Below, piece after piece: positions 1-7,892 of a stretch of 54,626 bases of DNA. The position numbers and the translations under genes are program-made. The notes below the pieces were generated by a model. The model saw nothing but the letters and a program-made list of their open reading frames with translations. It did no database searches and was not told the DNA's origin. Source of the stretch: Pseudomonas fuscovaginae SE-1 (GTDB lineage: Bacteria > Pseudomonadota > Gammaproteobacteria > Pseudomonadales > Pseudomonadaceae); NCBI RefSeq assembly GCF_000364705.1, contig NZ_AQOH01000242.1, positions 1-54,626 on the forward strand, given 5' to 3'. Each line of letters opens with the position of its first letter. Within the stretch, counting starts at the first letter, position 1.

Positions 1-2
1 CA

Positions 3-188
3 TTCTCGCCTAAAAAGGTGTCCGGGGTTAGTAGACCACTACAGTTTTACATTGGCGGTGACACCCGAGCCGGGGCTTGCTGGAGTGGTGGCGTGGTGAG
101 CCTGCTGTACTGGCGCAAGGAACCCTGGATTCGCCTGCGGGACATGCCGCAGGTGGTGCCAGTGGCCGGGAGTGGTTGTCTCTGGTGA
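3..188 (+). CDS. 3' end of an unidentified gene (partial)
   Basis: A reading frame is open from the first bases of the window to a TGA at 186-188, giving 61 codons with no start inside the window. The peptide is rich in Trp, Arg and Gly and ends in Gly-Cys-Leu-Trp. Its first half uses AT-richer codons (AAA, AGA, CTA, TTT, ATT) than the core genes here, as is common for accessory genes. I do not recognise the family. It could be the C-terminus of a larger protein or a chance open frame. Extending the sequence upstream would settle this. Confidence 0.35.
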   Translation, partial: FSPKKVSGVSRPLQFYIGGDTRAGACWSGGVVSLLYWRKEPWIRLRDMPQVVPVAGSGCLW

Positions 189-210
189 GGGGCTGACCTG
201 AATGATTCTA

Positions 211-383
211 TGGCGAGCGGGCTGGGCTTGTGTGGCGAGCGGGCTTGCCCGCGCTCGGCTGCAAGGCAGCCGTAAACCTGCTTGCACTGTTGTACCTGAT
301 GAAACTCGATCGTCTGGTTTGGGGCCGCTTTGCGCCCCAGCGCGGGCAAGCCCGCTCGCCACACAAGCCCAGCCCGCTCGCCA
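211..383. repeat. REPIN made of two nested REP units, 45-bp perfect inverted repeat
   Basis: Bases 211-255 and 339-383 are exact reverse complements over 45 bp, with an 83-base loop. Each arm holds a full REP core (GGCGAGCGGGCTTGCCCGCG) plus a second truncated copy (GGCGAGCGGGCTGGGCTTG). The loop has a small hairpin of its own near 256-272. The element fills most of the space downstream of the Lrp gene. The open frames across it in several phases are products of the repeat, not genes. Confidence 0.85.
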
Positions 384-448
384 CAAAAGTTCGATCGCCA
401 CATCCCCCTGGTCCGATCACCACAAGCTGGAGCCAGCTTCCCGTCTTG

Positions 449-916
449 TCAGCCCTTGGCCTTGCCATTGCCGTTGCTCTCCAGATGCCCCAACGGCACC
501 CGCGGCTCGATGGCGCTGGACAGCACGACCGAGGTCTTGCTGAGGCCGAACTGGGCCACCCGGTTGATCAGTTCCTCCAACTCGCCCATAGAGCCCACCG
601 CCGCCTGCATGATCACGCAGGGATCGCCCGTGACCCGATGGCATTCGGTGATCTGCGGGATCTGCGCGAGTTCGTCGTAGATCTGCTGCTTGCCATGTTG
701 GTTCAGGCGCAATTCGATCACGCAACGGATCGGCAGGCCGAGCTTGTCCAGGTCGACCTTGGCCTGGTAGCCGGTGATCACGCCACAGCTTTCGAGCTTC
801 GACACCCGCTCGGCCACGGCCGGGGCGGACAGGTTGACCCTGCGCGCCAGTTCGGCGAACGAGGCGCGGCCGTTTTCCAGCAGGGCTCCCAGGATCAAAC
901 GGTCGTACTTGTCCAT
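449..916 (-). CDS. Lrp/AsnC family transcriptional regulator
   Basis: This 155-residue protein has the usual Lrp/AsnC length and layout. An N-terminal winged helix-turn-helix covers about residues 2-60 (DRLILGALLENGRASFAELA, then LSAPAVAERVSKLE). It is followed by the RAM ligand-binding and oligomerisation domain with the typical ECHRVTGDPCVIM stretch. Such regulators bind DNA as dimers to octamers and often sense an amino acid. The gene is divergent from an EamA exporter, the common arrangement in which the regulator controls an amino-acid or metabolite exporter. An inverted repeat at 951-967, just upstream, is a candidate operator. The ligand cannot be read from sequence. Confidence 0.9.
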   Translation of the reverse strand: MDKYDRLILGALLENGRASFAELARRVNLSAPAVAERVSKLESCGVITGYQAKVDLDKLGLPIRCVIELRLNQHGKQQIYDELAQIPQITECHRVTGDPCVIMQAAVGSMGELEELINRVAQFGLSKTSVVLSSAIEPRVPLGHLESNGNGKAKG

Positions 917-950
917 CTACAAAAGCCTCTGCAATACCCGCTTTCGAAAA

Positions 951-967
951 CACGGGTCATGCCCGTG
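951..967. promoter_or_regulatory. Inverted repeat between lrp-type gene and EamA gene
   Basis: CACGGG-TCATG-CCCGTG is a perfect 6-bp dyad with a 5-bp centre, 35 bp upstream of the Lrp-family start codon. Its place in a divergent promoter region makes it a candidate operator for that regulator. It does not clearly match the E. coli Lrp consensus, so this is inference. Confidence 0.35.
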
Positions 968-1075
968 ATATCCGTTTTTTAGAAAGTGTACTGGCATGAT
1001 AACGCGGTTTTGTAACTTATTATTTGTCGTTGGCCTTTCTAGAATAGCCTTCCCTTGTCCTGCCCCGAGCCACCC

Positions 1076-1966
1076 ATGTCCGCGCCTCGCCGCTTTCCGC
1101 TACCGTTGATCGGTGCCTTTTTCGCGTTGTATTTCATCTGGGGATCGACCTACCTGGCGATCCGCATCGGTGTGGAGTCCTGGCCGCCGCTGCTGATGGC
1201 CGGTCTGCGCTTCGTGATCGCCGGTGCCCTGATGTATGCCTACCAGCGCTGGCGCGGAGTGCCGGCGCCGACCTGGCAGCAGTGGAAGGCCGCCGCGGTG
1301 ATTGGCATATTGCTGCTGACGGTCGGCAACGGTGCGGTGACTCTCGCCGAGTATATCGGCGTGGCCTCGGGCATTGCTGCGCTGACGGTCGCCACCGTGC
1401 CGCTGTTCACCCTGCTTTGCGGCTACTTCTGGGGTGGCCGTGCCACTCGTCTCGAATGGGCCGGTATCGTGCTCGGGCTGATCGGTATCGCGCTGCTCAA
1501 CATGGGTTCCAATCTGCAGGGCAGCCCGCTGGGCGCGGGCCTGATCCTGCTGGCGGCGGCCAGTTGGTCTTTCGGCTCGGTCTGGAGCAAGCACCTGCCG
1601 CTGCCGTCCGGCGGCATGGCGAGCGCGGCGGAAATGCTGGTGGCCGGCGTAGTGCTGCTGCTGGCCAGTTTCGCCCGCGGCGAGCGCCTGACCCAGATGC
1701 CCTCCGTGGAAGGCTGGGCGGTCATGGCCTACCTGGTGCTCTTCGGCTCGATCATCGCCTTCAACGCCTACATGTACCTGCTCAAGAACGTCCGCCCGGC
1801 GGCGGCCACCAGCTATGCCTACGTCAACCCGGCAGTGGCGGTGCTGCTGGGCATCCTGTTCGCCGACGAGCACATCGGCTGGCACGAATGCCTGGCCATG
1901 GCGGTGATCATCAGTGCCGTGGTGTTGATCGGTTTGCCGCAGTGGCGCAAGCCGAAAGGGGCCTGA
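1076..1966 (+). CDS. EamA/DMT-family inner-membrane transporter
   Basis: A 296-residue hydrophobic protein with two EamA repeats, about ten predicted membrane helices in all. The first repeat begins PLIGAFFALYFIWGSTYLAIRI and the second covers about residues 150-290. It belongs to the drug/metabolite transporter superfamily (YedA/RhaT-like), usually exporters of amino acids or small metabolites. I chose the ATG at 1076 because it gives the standard short N-terminus; a TTG at 1055 is in frame but adds an unconserved leader. It is divergent from an Lrp-type regulator, which suggests amino-acid-linked control. The substrate is unknown. Confidence 0.88.
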   Translation: MSAPRRFPLPLIGAFFALYFIWGSTYLAIRIGVESWPPLLMAGLRFVIAGALMYAYQRWRGVPAPTWQQWKAAAVIGILLLTVGNGAVTLAEYIGVASGIAALTVATVPLFTLLCGYFWGGRATRLEWAGIVLGLIGIALLNMGSNLQGSPLGAGLILLAAASWSFGSVWSKHLPLPSGGMASAAEMLVAGVVLLLASFARGERLTQMPSVEGWAVMAYLVLFGSIIAFNAYMYLLKNVRPAAATSYAYVNPAVAVLLGILFADEHIGWHECLAMAVIISAVVLIGLPQWRKPKGA

Positions 1967-2037
1967 CAGGGTAAACTGCCGCGCATGGCTTCTTGCGCTG
2001 ACTCTTTTCCCACGGTGCTCTTTTTTATGGTACTTGC

Positions 2038-3375
2038 ATGACATTCGCCACTCTCGGCCTGATCGAACCCCTGACCCGGGCCCTGGACACTCTCGGCTAC
2101 AAGGAGCCGACGCCGGTCCAGGCCCAGGCCATTCCCGCCGTGCTGGCCGGCCGTGACCTGATGGCCGCGGCCCAGACCGGCACCGGCAAGACCGCCGGTT
2201 TCGCCCTGCCATTGCTGCAACTGCTGGCCATGGAAGGGCCCAAGGTCGCGGCCAACTCGCTGCGAGCGCTGATCCTGGTGCCGACCCGCGAATTGGCCGA
2301 GCAGGTCCATGAGAGTGTTCGTCAGTACGCCGAGCACCTGCCGCTGAGCACCTACGCGGTGTACGGCGGGGTCAGCATCAACCCGCAGATGATGAAGCTG
2401 CGCCGTGGCGTCGATCTGCTGGTGGCGACCCCCGGCCGCCTGCTCGACCTGTTCCGCCAGAACGCCATCAAGTTCAACCAGTTACAGACCCTGGTACTGG
2501 ATGAGGCCGACCGCATGCTCGACCTGGGCTTCCAGGAAGAGCTGGGCAACATCTACCGGGCGCTGCCGAAGAAGCGCCAGACCCTGCTGTTCTCGGCAAC
2601 CTTCTCCGATGCCATCCGCCTGCTGGCCGGGCAGACCCTGAACGACCCGCTGAGCATCGAGGTCAGTCCGCGCAACGTGGCGGCCAGTACCGTCAAGCAA
2701 TGGGTGGTGACGGTCGACAAGAAGCGCAAGTCGGAACTGTTCGTGCACCTGCTGCGCAAGAACAAGTGGAAGCAGGTGCTGGTGTTCGCCAAGACCCGCA
2801 ATGGTGTCGACCAGCTTGTGGAGAAACTCCAGGGCCTGGGGGTGAGTGCCGACGGCATCCACGGCGACCGGCCGCAGGCGACCCGCCAGCGCGCGCTGGA
2901 CAGCTTCAAGCAGGGCGAAGTGCAGATCCTGGTGGCGACCGATGTCGCGGCCCGGGGCCTGGATATCGAAGACCTGCCGCTGGTGGTCAACCTCGACCTG
3001 CCGATCGTCGCCGAGGACTATGTGCACCGGATCGGTCGCACCGGTCGTGCCGGCTCCACCGGTGAGGCGATTTCCCTGGTGTGCGCCGATGAGGTGAACC
3101 TGTTGTCGGCGATCGAGACCCTGACGCGCCAGACCCTCAAGCGCCAGGACGAGGCCGGTTTCGAGCCGGATCACCGGGTACCGCAGACCGATGGGGCTGG
3201 CAACGTGGTGAAGAAACCGAAGAAGCCGAAGAAACCCAAGGAGTCGGGCGGTGGCAAGCGCAACCTGGGACGTTGGGTGGACAGTGGCGAGAAGCCGGAA
3301 GAGGTCGCGCCGCCGGTCAAACCGGTGCGCAAGGTCCCGGCGTTCAACACCGGGCCGCGCAAGCGCAAGCCTTGA
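2038..3375 (+). CDS. rhlE: DEAD-box ATP-dependent RNA helicase, RhlE type
   Basis: A 445-residue helicase with all the core motifs: Q motif (EPTPVQAQAIP, near 23-33), Walker A AQTGTGKT (45-52), PTRELAEQV, DEAD (about 157-160), SATFS (near 187) and HRIGRTGR (near 330). These proteins unwind short RNA duplexes in ribosome assembly and RNA decay. The C-terminal tail from about residue 390 is basic and low in complexity, with KKP repeats (KKPKKPKKPK), typical of RhlE-class RNA-binding extensions. Pseudomonads carry several RhlE paralogs, so the exact ortholog is not fixed by sequence alone. No strong Shine-Dalgarno precedes the ATG. Confidence 0.92.
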   Translation: MTFATLGLIEPLTRALDTLGYKEPTPVQAQAIPAVLAGRDLMAAAQTGTGKTAGFALPLLQLLAMEGPKVAANSLRALILVPTRELAEQVHESVRQYAEHLPLSTYAVYGGVSINPQMMKLRRGVDLLVATPGRLLDLFRQNAIKFNQLQTLVLDEADRMLDLGFQEELGNIYRALPKKRQTLLFSATFSDAIRLLAGQTLNDPLSIEVSPRNVAASTVKQWVVTVDKKRKSELFVHLLRKNKWKQVLVFAKTRNGVDQLVEKLQGLGVSADGIHGDRPQATRQRALDSFKQGEVQILVATDVAARGLDIEDLPLVVNLDLPIVAEDYVHRIGRTGRAGSTGEAISLVCADEVNLLSAIETLTRQTLKRQDEAGFEPDHRVPQTDGAGNVVKKPKKPKKPKESGGGKRNLGRWVDSGEKPEEVAPPVKPVRKVPAFNTGPRKRKP

Positions 3376-3403
3376 GTCCTGCCTCGGTGCTTGTGGGAGA
3401 GGC

Positions 3404-3561
3404 TAGGCTTTGTCTGAAAAGTCTTGAGACGAAGGTCAGGCAAGGCGAAAACCGCCGAGGAACGGCCGGGGTCGCGCCCGACTTTACTGGAGTAAATGAG
3501 CATTCCGAGGCGGTTTTCAACGCAGCATCACCGAGTATCAAGATTTTTCAGACAGAGCCTA
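3404..3561. mobile_element. MITE-like element with 24-bp inverted ends
   Basis: The element is about 158 bp long. Its ends, beginning TAGGCTTTGTCTGAAAA on the left and (reverse complement) TAGGCTCTGTCTGAAAA on the right, match over 24 bp with two differences. The outermost bases form CTAG on both sides (3403-3406 and 3559-3562), which fits the CTAG/YTAR target duplication of IS5-group transposons. The interior has no transposase and no credible gene. It lies in the 3' intergenic space after the rhlE-like gene. The assignment to a non-autonomous IS5-like MITE is inference from the ends. Confidence 0.65.
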
Positions 3562-3587
3562 GGGTTCTGCGCAAGGCTTGAGGGCTT

Positions 3588-3614
3588 ATTCGCGGTGGTC
3601 CGACGCCTCGGTAA
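3588..3614. repeat. 27-bp dispersed repeat, copy 1
   Basis: This segment, with core GGTCCGACGCCTCGGTAA, recurs at 50128-50154 with one mismatch (T/C) over 27 bp. Both copies lie in intergenic DNA next to REP sequences, so it is probably another REP-like family. Confidence 0.6.
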
Positions 3615-3639
3615 ATCCTTCTCCCACAGACGCGGATCT

Positions 3640-3713
3640 TGTAGGAGCAGGGCTTGCCCGCGAAGCTTTTGGCGTCCTTGAGGGTGCCTTCGCGGGCAAG
3701 TCCTGCTCCTACA
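3640..3713. repeat. REPIN, TGTAGGAGCAGGGCTTGCCC type
   Basis: Two facing REP units (3640-3665 and 3688-3713) match as an inverted repeat of 26 bp with a single mismatch. They lie in the gap between the convergent rhlE-like and flavoprotein genes. The rest of the 368-base gap 3376-3743 holds the MITE and the 27-bp repeat; I see no gene there. Confidence 0.8.
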
Positions 3714-3743
3714 GCGGCCGTGCGGGCTCGGGTCAGGGGATGT

Positions 3744-4982
3744 TCAGGAGCGGCGCTTGAGCCACTCCAGGATGCCTTTCCCCGCGACCCGCCCGCTGGC
3801 AAAGCAGGCAGTCAGCAGATAGCCGCCGGTCGGCGCTTCCCAGTCGAGCATTTCGCCGGCGCAGAACACTCCCGGCAGCGCCTTGAGCATCAGCCGCTCA
3901 TCCATCGCTTCGAACGTCACGCCACCGGCACTGCTGATCGCCTCGTCCAGCGGACGGGGCGCCACCAGCCTGAGCGGCAGGGCCTTGATCGCGCGGGCCA
4001 ACTGCTCGGGATCGCCGAAGCAGGCGGCATCCGTCAGCTCACGCAACAACGCCGCCTTGACCCCGTCGATACCCACCTGGCTGTGCAGGTGCTTGGCCAT
4101 CGAGCGCGAACCACGTGGCTTGGCGAGGGCCGTGCGCAGTTGTTCACGGGTCTTGCCCGGCAGCAGGTCGATCTCGATGACGGCCGAGCCCTGTCGGTTG
4201 ATCTGTTCACGGATTCCGGCGGACAGGGCATAGATCAGGCTGCCTTCGATCCCGCTGGCGGTGATCACGCATTCGCCCAGGCGAAGGGCGTCGTGCCGCA
4301 GACCGATGGCGACGTTCTTCAACGGGGCGCCGGCGAACTTGTCCTTGAGCAGTGGGCTCCAGGCCGTGACCTCGAAGCCGCAATTGCTCGGTTGCAGCGG
4401 CGCCACCGCGACAGCCTGCTGTTGCAGCAGCGGCAACCAGGCACCATCAGAGCCCAGCCGGGCCCAGCTGCCGCCACCGAGGGCCAGCAGGGTCGCCTCG
4501 GCCTCGACCAGCCTTTCGCCGTCCGGGCTGTGGATAACCAGCTTACCGTCCCGCCAGCCTACCCACCGATGACGGGTGTGGATAACCACGCCGGCATCGC
4601 GCAGGCGCTTGAGCCAGACACGTAGCAGCGGGGCGGCTTTCATGTCGCTGGGGAACACCCGGCCGGAAGTACCGACAAACGTAGTGATCCCCAGGCCGTG
4701 AATCCACTCGCGCAATTCATCGGCGCCGAAGGCCCGCAGCATCGGTGCGATCTGCGGTGCGCGTTCGGCATAACGCGAGAGAAACGCCGGGTAGGGCTCC
4801 GAATGAGTGATGTTCATGCCGCCGACGCCTGCCAGCAGGAACTTGCGTCCGACCGAGGGCATGCCGTCGTACAGATCGACCTGGAGACCCGCCTGGCTCA
4901 GCACCTCGGCGGCCATCAGGCCGGCTGGGCCGCCGCCGATGATGGCGACGCGGGAAGGGGTATCGGGGGCTGGACGGCTCAT
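3744..4982 (-). CDS. NAD(P)/FAD-dependent oxidoreductase, YhiN/BaiN-like (TIGR03862 type)
   Basis: A 412-residue flavoprotein. It opens with a Rossmann FAD-binding motif (VAIIGGGPAGLMAAEVL, residues 12-28), continues with VGRKFLLAGVGGMNITHS (the HI0933/YhiN signature), and ends with a second FAD-contact region (GVFCAGEMLDWEAPTGGYLL). Family members are soluble flavoproteins of poorly defined function. I chose the ATG at 4982 because it puts the GxGxxG motif right after a short leader. The frame stays open upstream to 5243, but that part crosses a REP sequence and is not conserved-looking. Substrate and partners are unknown. Confidence 0.85.
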   Translation of the reverse strand: MSRPAPDTPSRVAIIGGGPAGLMAAEVLSQAGLQVDLYDGMPSVGRKFLLAGVGGMNITHSEPYPAFLSRYAERAPQIAPMLRAFGADELREWIHGLGITTFVGTSGRVFPSDMKAAPLLRVWLKRLRDAGVVIHTRHRWVGWRDGKLVIHSPDGERLVEAEATLLALGGGSWARLGSDGAWLPLLQQQAVAVAPLQPSNCGFEVTAWSPLLKDKFAGAPLKNVAIGLRHDALRLGECVITASGIEGSLIYALSAGIREQINRQGSAVIEIDLLPGKTREQLRTALAKPRGSRSMAKHLHSQVGIDGVKAALLRELTDAACFGDPEQLARAIKALPLRLVAPRPLDEAISSAGGVTFEAMDERLMLKALPGVFCAGEMLDWEAPTGGYLLTACFASGRVAGKGILEWLKRRS

Positions 4983-5313
4983 GAGGGGCTGCGAATCGGC
5001 TGGACGGGGCGCGTATTCTACGTTTTTCCACAGCCTTGTGGTGTGTGGGCGGTTGCGGGCCTCTTCGCGGGCAAGCCCGGCGCCTACAGGATTCGTGTCG
5101 TCCTCAACGCACGAGTTTGATGCGGTCACTGAGCCGGGCTTGCCCGCGAATGAGCCTTCCTGTCGTGCACCCATCGATCGAAACGGCACGCCATCGGCAT
5201 GTGTACGAAAAACATACAACCGTCCGTCAGCCTTGCCCGGCAAGGCCTGTGCAGCCTTTCACGCAGGTTATCCACAGGCGGTTCCACAGCCATTGTGGGT
5301 AAACCTGCACAAC
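4983..5313. other. Intergenic region with REP pair and hairpins
   Basis: No gene is seen in these 331 bases, between the flavoprotein start and the end of the HDAC-like gene. They hold a REP pair (5063-5089 reverse, 5131-5150 forward) and a perfect 17-bp palindrome at 5230-5246 (GCCTTGCC-C-GGCAAGGC). A second imperfect hairpin at about 5263-5310 lies directly downstream of the HDAC-like stop and may act as its transcript end. One consensus DnaA-type nonamer TTATCCACA (5268-5276) forms part of this hairpin. Confidence 0.6.
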
Positions 5314-6234
5314 TCAATGACAGCCTGATGACGCCCAGACCCGCTGCGCACTGTGATGGAGGATGCCATGCCGGCGGGCCAGGGCCTGGCGGTCCTTGCT
5401 GTAGCCGCCGCCGATCACCCCGACCACCGGGATGTCACGCCCCAGGCACTGGCGCAGAACCTTCTCATCCCGCGCCGCCACGCCTTCGTCGGTCAGCTTC
5501 AGGTAGCCGAGGGCATCGTCCTTGTGCACGTCGACGCCGGCGTCGTACAGCACCAGGTCCGGCTGATACAGCGGCAGCAGGTAGTTCAGCGCATCGTCCA
5601 CCACTTGCAGGTAGTCGGCATCGCCCATGCCCATGGGCAGGGGAATATCCCAGTCACTGCGGGCCTTGCGCGCCGGGAAATTTTTCTCGCAGTGCAGGGA
5701 AACCGTAATGGCCTCGGGAGTGTCTTCAAGGATGCGGGCGGTGCCGTCGCCCTGGTGCACGTCGCAATCGAAGATCAGCACCCGGCCCACGCGTCCGCTC
5801 TCGAGGAAATAGCGGCTGATCACCGCGAGGTCGTTGAAGATGCAGAAACCCGCCGGGTGGTCGTAATGGGCATGATGGGTGCCACCGGCCAGGTGACAGG
5901 CCAGGCCGTGTTCCAGAGCCTGCTCGGCGGCCAGCAGCGAGCCGCCCACTGCCCGTACGGTACGGCGGGCCAGGGCTTCGTTCCAGGGCAGGCCGAGGCG
6001 GCGCTGGTCTTCGCGGGACAGCTCGCCGGCCATGTAGCGCTCGATGTAATCGCGGTCATGGGCCAGGGCGAGGATATCCACAGGGCAGATCTCTGGACGC
6101 AGAAGTGCCGGGTCGCTGGTGAGGCCACTGTCCACCAGGTGATCGCGCAGCAGGCGGAACTTGTCCATGGGGAACCGATGCTCCGGCGGAAACTCGGGGC
6201 TGTAGTCGTCGTGATAGATCAGTGGCAATGGCAT
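5314..6234 (-). CDS. Histone deacetylase-family (acetylpolyamine/acuC-like) hydrolase
   Basis: This 306-residue zinc hydrolase has the arginase/deacetylase fold. Diagnostic motifs are GGTHHAHYDHPAGFCIFND near residues 115-133 (the catalytic His pair), DCDVHQGDGT near 152-161 (zinc-binding Asp and His), and YDAGVDVHKDDALG further on (second zinc Asp). Bacterial members remove acetyl groups from small amides or proteins in the cytoplasm; the true substrate cannot be deduced. It is divergent from a GNAT acetyltransferase with about 90 bp between start codons, which pairs an acyl remover with an acyl adder, though a functional link is only suggestive. Confidence 0.9.
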   Translation of the reverse strand: MPLPLIYHDDYSPEFPPEHRFPMDKFRLLRDHLVDSGLTSDPALLRPEICPVDILALAHDRDYIERYMAGELSREDQRRLGLPWNEALARRTVRAVGGSLLAAEQALEHGLACHLAGGTHHAHYDHPAGFCIFNDLAVISRYFLESGRVGRVLIFDCDVHQGDGTARILEDTPEAITVSLHCEKNFPARKARSDWDIPLPMGMGDADYLQVVDDALNYLLPLYQPDLVLYDAGVDVHKDDALGYLKLTDEGVAARDEKVLRQCLGRDIPVVGVIGGGYSKDRQALARRHGILHHSAQRVWASSGCH

Positions 6235-6326
6235 GGCGATTTCATGTAGGAATAAGGAAGGATCTTATCAGCGCGATACACTTGCGGGCAGGAAACCGCG
6301 TGGCAAGGAATCCTGGAGGGGGAGTG

Positions 6327-6896
6327 ATGGAGCCGATACTGGAACTTGAGAGCGCGCGTCTGCTGTTGCGCCAGTGGCGTGACGACGACTTGCCGGAGTT
6401 TGCCCGGATGTGCGCCGATCCCCAAGTCATGCGCTATTTCCCGGTGGCCTTGAGCCGTCTGGAAAGCGCCGCGTTGATCGGGCGCATCCGCGGCCATTTC
6501 GCCGAGCACGGGTTTGGTCTCTGGGCCCTGGAGCGCAAGGACACCGGTGCGTTCATCGGCCTGACCGGGCTGGCCCACGTCAACTTCGACGCCGATTTCA
6601 CCCCGGCGGTGGAAATCGGCTGGCGTCTGGCCCATGAACACTGGGGCCTGGGCTACGCCAGCGAGGCCGCCTGGACCGCTTTGCGCTGCGCCTTCGACCG
6701 CTTGGCGCTGGAGGAGGTGGTGGCGTTCACCACCGAGGCCAATACCCCTTCGCAGAAGGTCATGCAGGCCATCGGCATGCACTACGACCCGACGGCGGAT
6801 TTCGAGCACCCCAAGCTGGCCGAGGACCATCCGCTGCGCAAGCACGTGCTGTACCGCATCAGCCGCGACCAGTGGCTGGAAACCCTGCACGGCTAG
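6327..6896 (+). CDS. GNAT-family N-acetyltransferase, RimJ-like
   Basis: A 189-residue GNAT protein starting MEPILELESARLLLRQWRD. The typical RimJ/RimL pattern is present: LRQWRDDDLPEFARMCADPQ, the beta-4 strand VEIGWRLAHEHWGLGYASEA with the acetyl-CoA pyrophosphate loop, and NTPSQKVMQAIGM. Members acetylate N-terminal or side-chain amines on proteins or small molecules. I chose the ATG at 6327 because a strong GGAGGGGGAG lies just upstream; an upstream extension in frame to 6222 has no such site and overlaps the divergent gene. Confidence 0.88.
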   Translation: MEPILELESARLLLRQWRDDDLPEFARMCADPQVMRYFPVALSRLESAALIGRIRGHFAEHGFGLWALERKDTGAFIGLTGLAHVNFDADFTPAVEIGWRLAHEHWGLGYASEAAWTALRCAFDRLALEEVVAFTTEANTPSQKVMQAIGMHYDPTADFEHPKLAEDHPLRKHVLYRISRDQWLETLHG

Positions 6897-6912
6897 CGTT
6901 TACGGGCCCAGG

Positions 6913-6940
6913 TGCCGCAAACGCTGTATCATTTGCGGCA
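6913..6940. promoter_or_regulatory. 9-bp inverted repeat upstream of tesB
   Basis: TGCCGCAAA and TTTGCGGCA are perfect reverse complements separated by 10 bases, in the gap between the GNAT gene and tesB. The structure could be an operator for tesB or a transcript end for the GNAT gene. No U-tract follows, so I cannot choose. Confidence 0.35.
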
Positions 6941-7022
6941 TGAGTGCTGTCATCGAACAGCGAATGACCTCGATCGCCGCGGTCAAGACCCGGCGGCATT
7001 GCCCTGTGTGAGGAGCGTTTTG

Positions 7023-7892
7023 ATGAGCCAAGTGCTGGAAGACCTGGTCGATTTGCTGACCCTGGAATCGATCGAGGAAAACCTCTTTCGCGGGCGTAGC
7101 CAGGACCTCGGCTTTCGCCAGTTGTTCGGTGGCCAGGTGCTGGGCCAGTCGCTGTCGGCGGCGAGCCAGACCGTCGAGGATGCGCGACACGTGCACTCGC
7201 TGCACGGCTACTTCCTGCGTCCCGGTGATGCGGCGCTGCCGGTGGTGTACTCGGTCGACCGCGTGCGCGACGGCGGCAGCTTCAGCACCCGGCGCGTGAC
7301 CGCGATCCAGAAGGGCCACCCGATCTTCACCTGCAGCGCGTCGTTCCAGTACGACGAACAGGGTTTCGAGCACCAGAGCAGCATGCCGCAGGTGGTCGGG
7401 CCGCAGAACCTGCCCTCGGAGCTGGAGATCACCCGCCAGCGCGCGCACCTGATCCCCGAGCACATGCGCGACAAGCTGCTGTGCCCCAAGCCGATCGAAG
7501 TGCGCCCGGTGACCGAGAAGGACCCCTACAATCCGCAGCCGGCTGATCCGATCAAGTACGTCTGGTTCCGTGCCGACGGCGCCCTGGCCGATATCCCGGC
7601 CCTGCACAAGTACCTGCTGGCCTATGCCTCGGACTTCGGCCTGCTGACCACCTCGATGCTGCCCCATGGCCGCTCGGTGTGGCAGAAGGACATGCAGGTC
7701 GCCAGCCTCGACCACGCGTTGTGGTTCCACGCCGACCTGCGCGCCGATGACTGGCTGCTGTACGCGATGGACAGCCCCTGGGCCGGCAACTCCCGTGGTT
7801 TCTCCCGTGGCAGCGTGTACAACCGCGCCGGCGTGCTGGTGGCGTCGGTGACCCAGGAAGGCCTGATCCGTCATCGCAAGGACTGGGCATGA
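7023..7892 (+). CDS. tesB: Acyl-CoA thioesterase II
   Basis: A 289-residue double-hotdog thioesterase that hydrolyses medium- and long-chain acyl-CoA to free acid and CoA. The TesB signature includes FRGRSQDLGFRQLFGGQVLG near the N-terminus, HSLHGYFLRPGD, and the C-terminal SLDHALWFHADLRADDWLLY with the catalytic Asp; a TQEG segment near the end carries the catalytic Gln. Length matches E. coli TesB closely. The ATG at 7023 follows GGAG at good spacing. The stop overlaps the start of the next gene by ATGA, so the two are translationally coupled. Confidence 0.94.
   Translation: MSQVLEDLVDLLTLESIEENLFRGRSQDLGFRQLFGGQVLGQSLSAASQTVEDARHVHSLHGYFLRPGDAALPVVYSVDRVRDGGSFSTRRVTAIQKGHPIFTCSASFQYDEQGFEHQSSMPQVVGPQNLPSELEITRQRAHLIPEHMRDKLLCPKPIEVRPVTEKDPYNPQPADPIKYVWFRADGALADIPALHKYLLAYASDFGLLTTSMLPHGRSVWQKDMQVASLDHALWFHADLRADDWLLYAMDSPWAGNSRGFSRGSVYNRAGVLVASVTQEGLIRHRKDWA

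Noticed and set aside
39..982. Several overlapping frames at the left end
   Set aside because: They run through the REPIN and antisense to the Lrp-family gene; their Arg/Ala/Pro-rich peptides are repeat-derived.
5268..5276. Consensus DnaA box TTATCCACA
   Set aside because: It stands alone, with no cluster of boxes, no AT-rich unwinding element and no dnaA or oriC-type genes nearby; one such nonamer is expected by chance in a window of this size.
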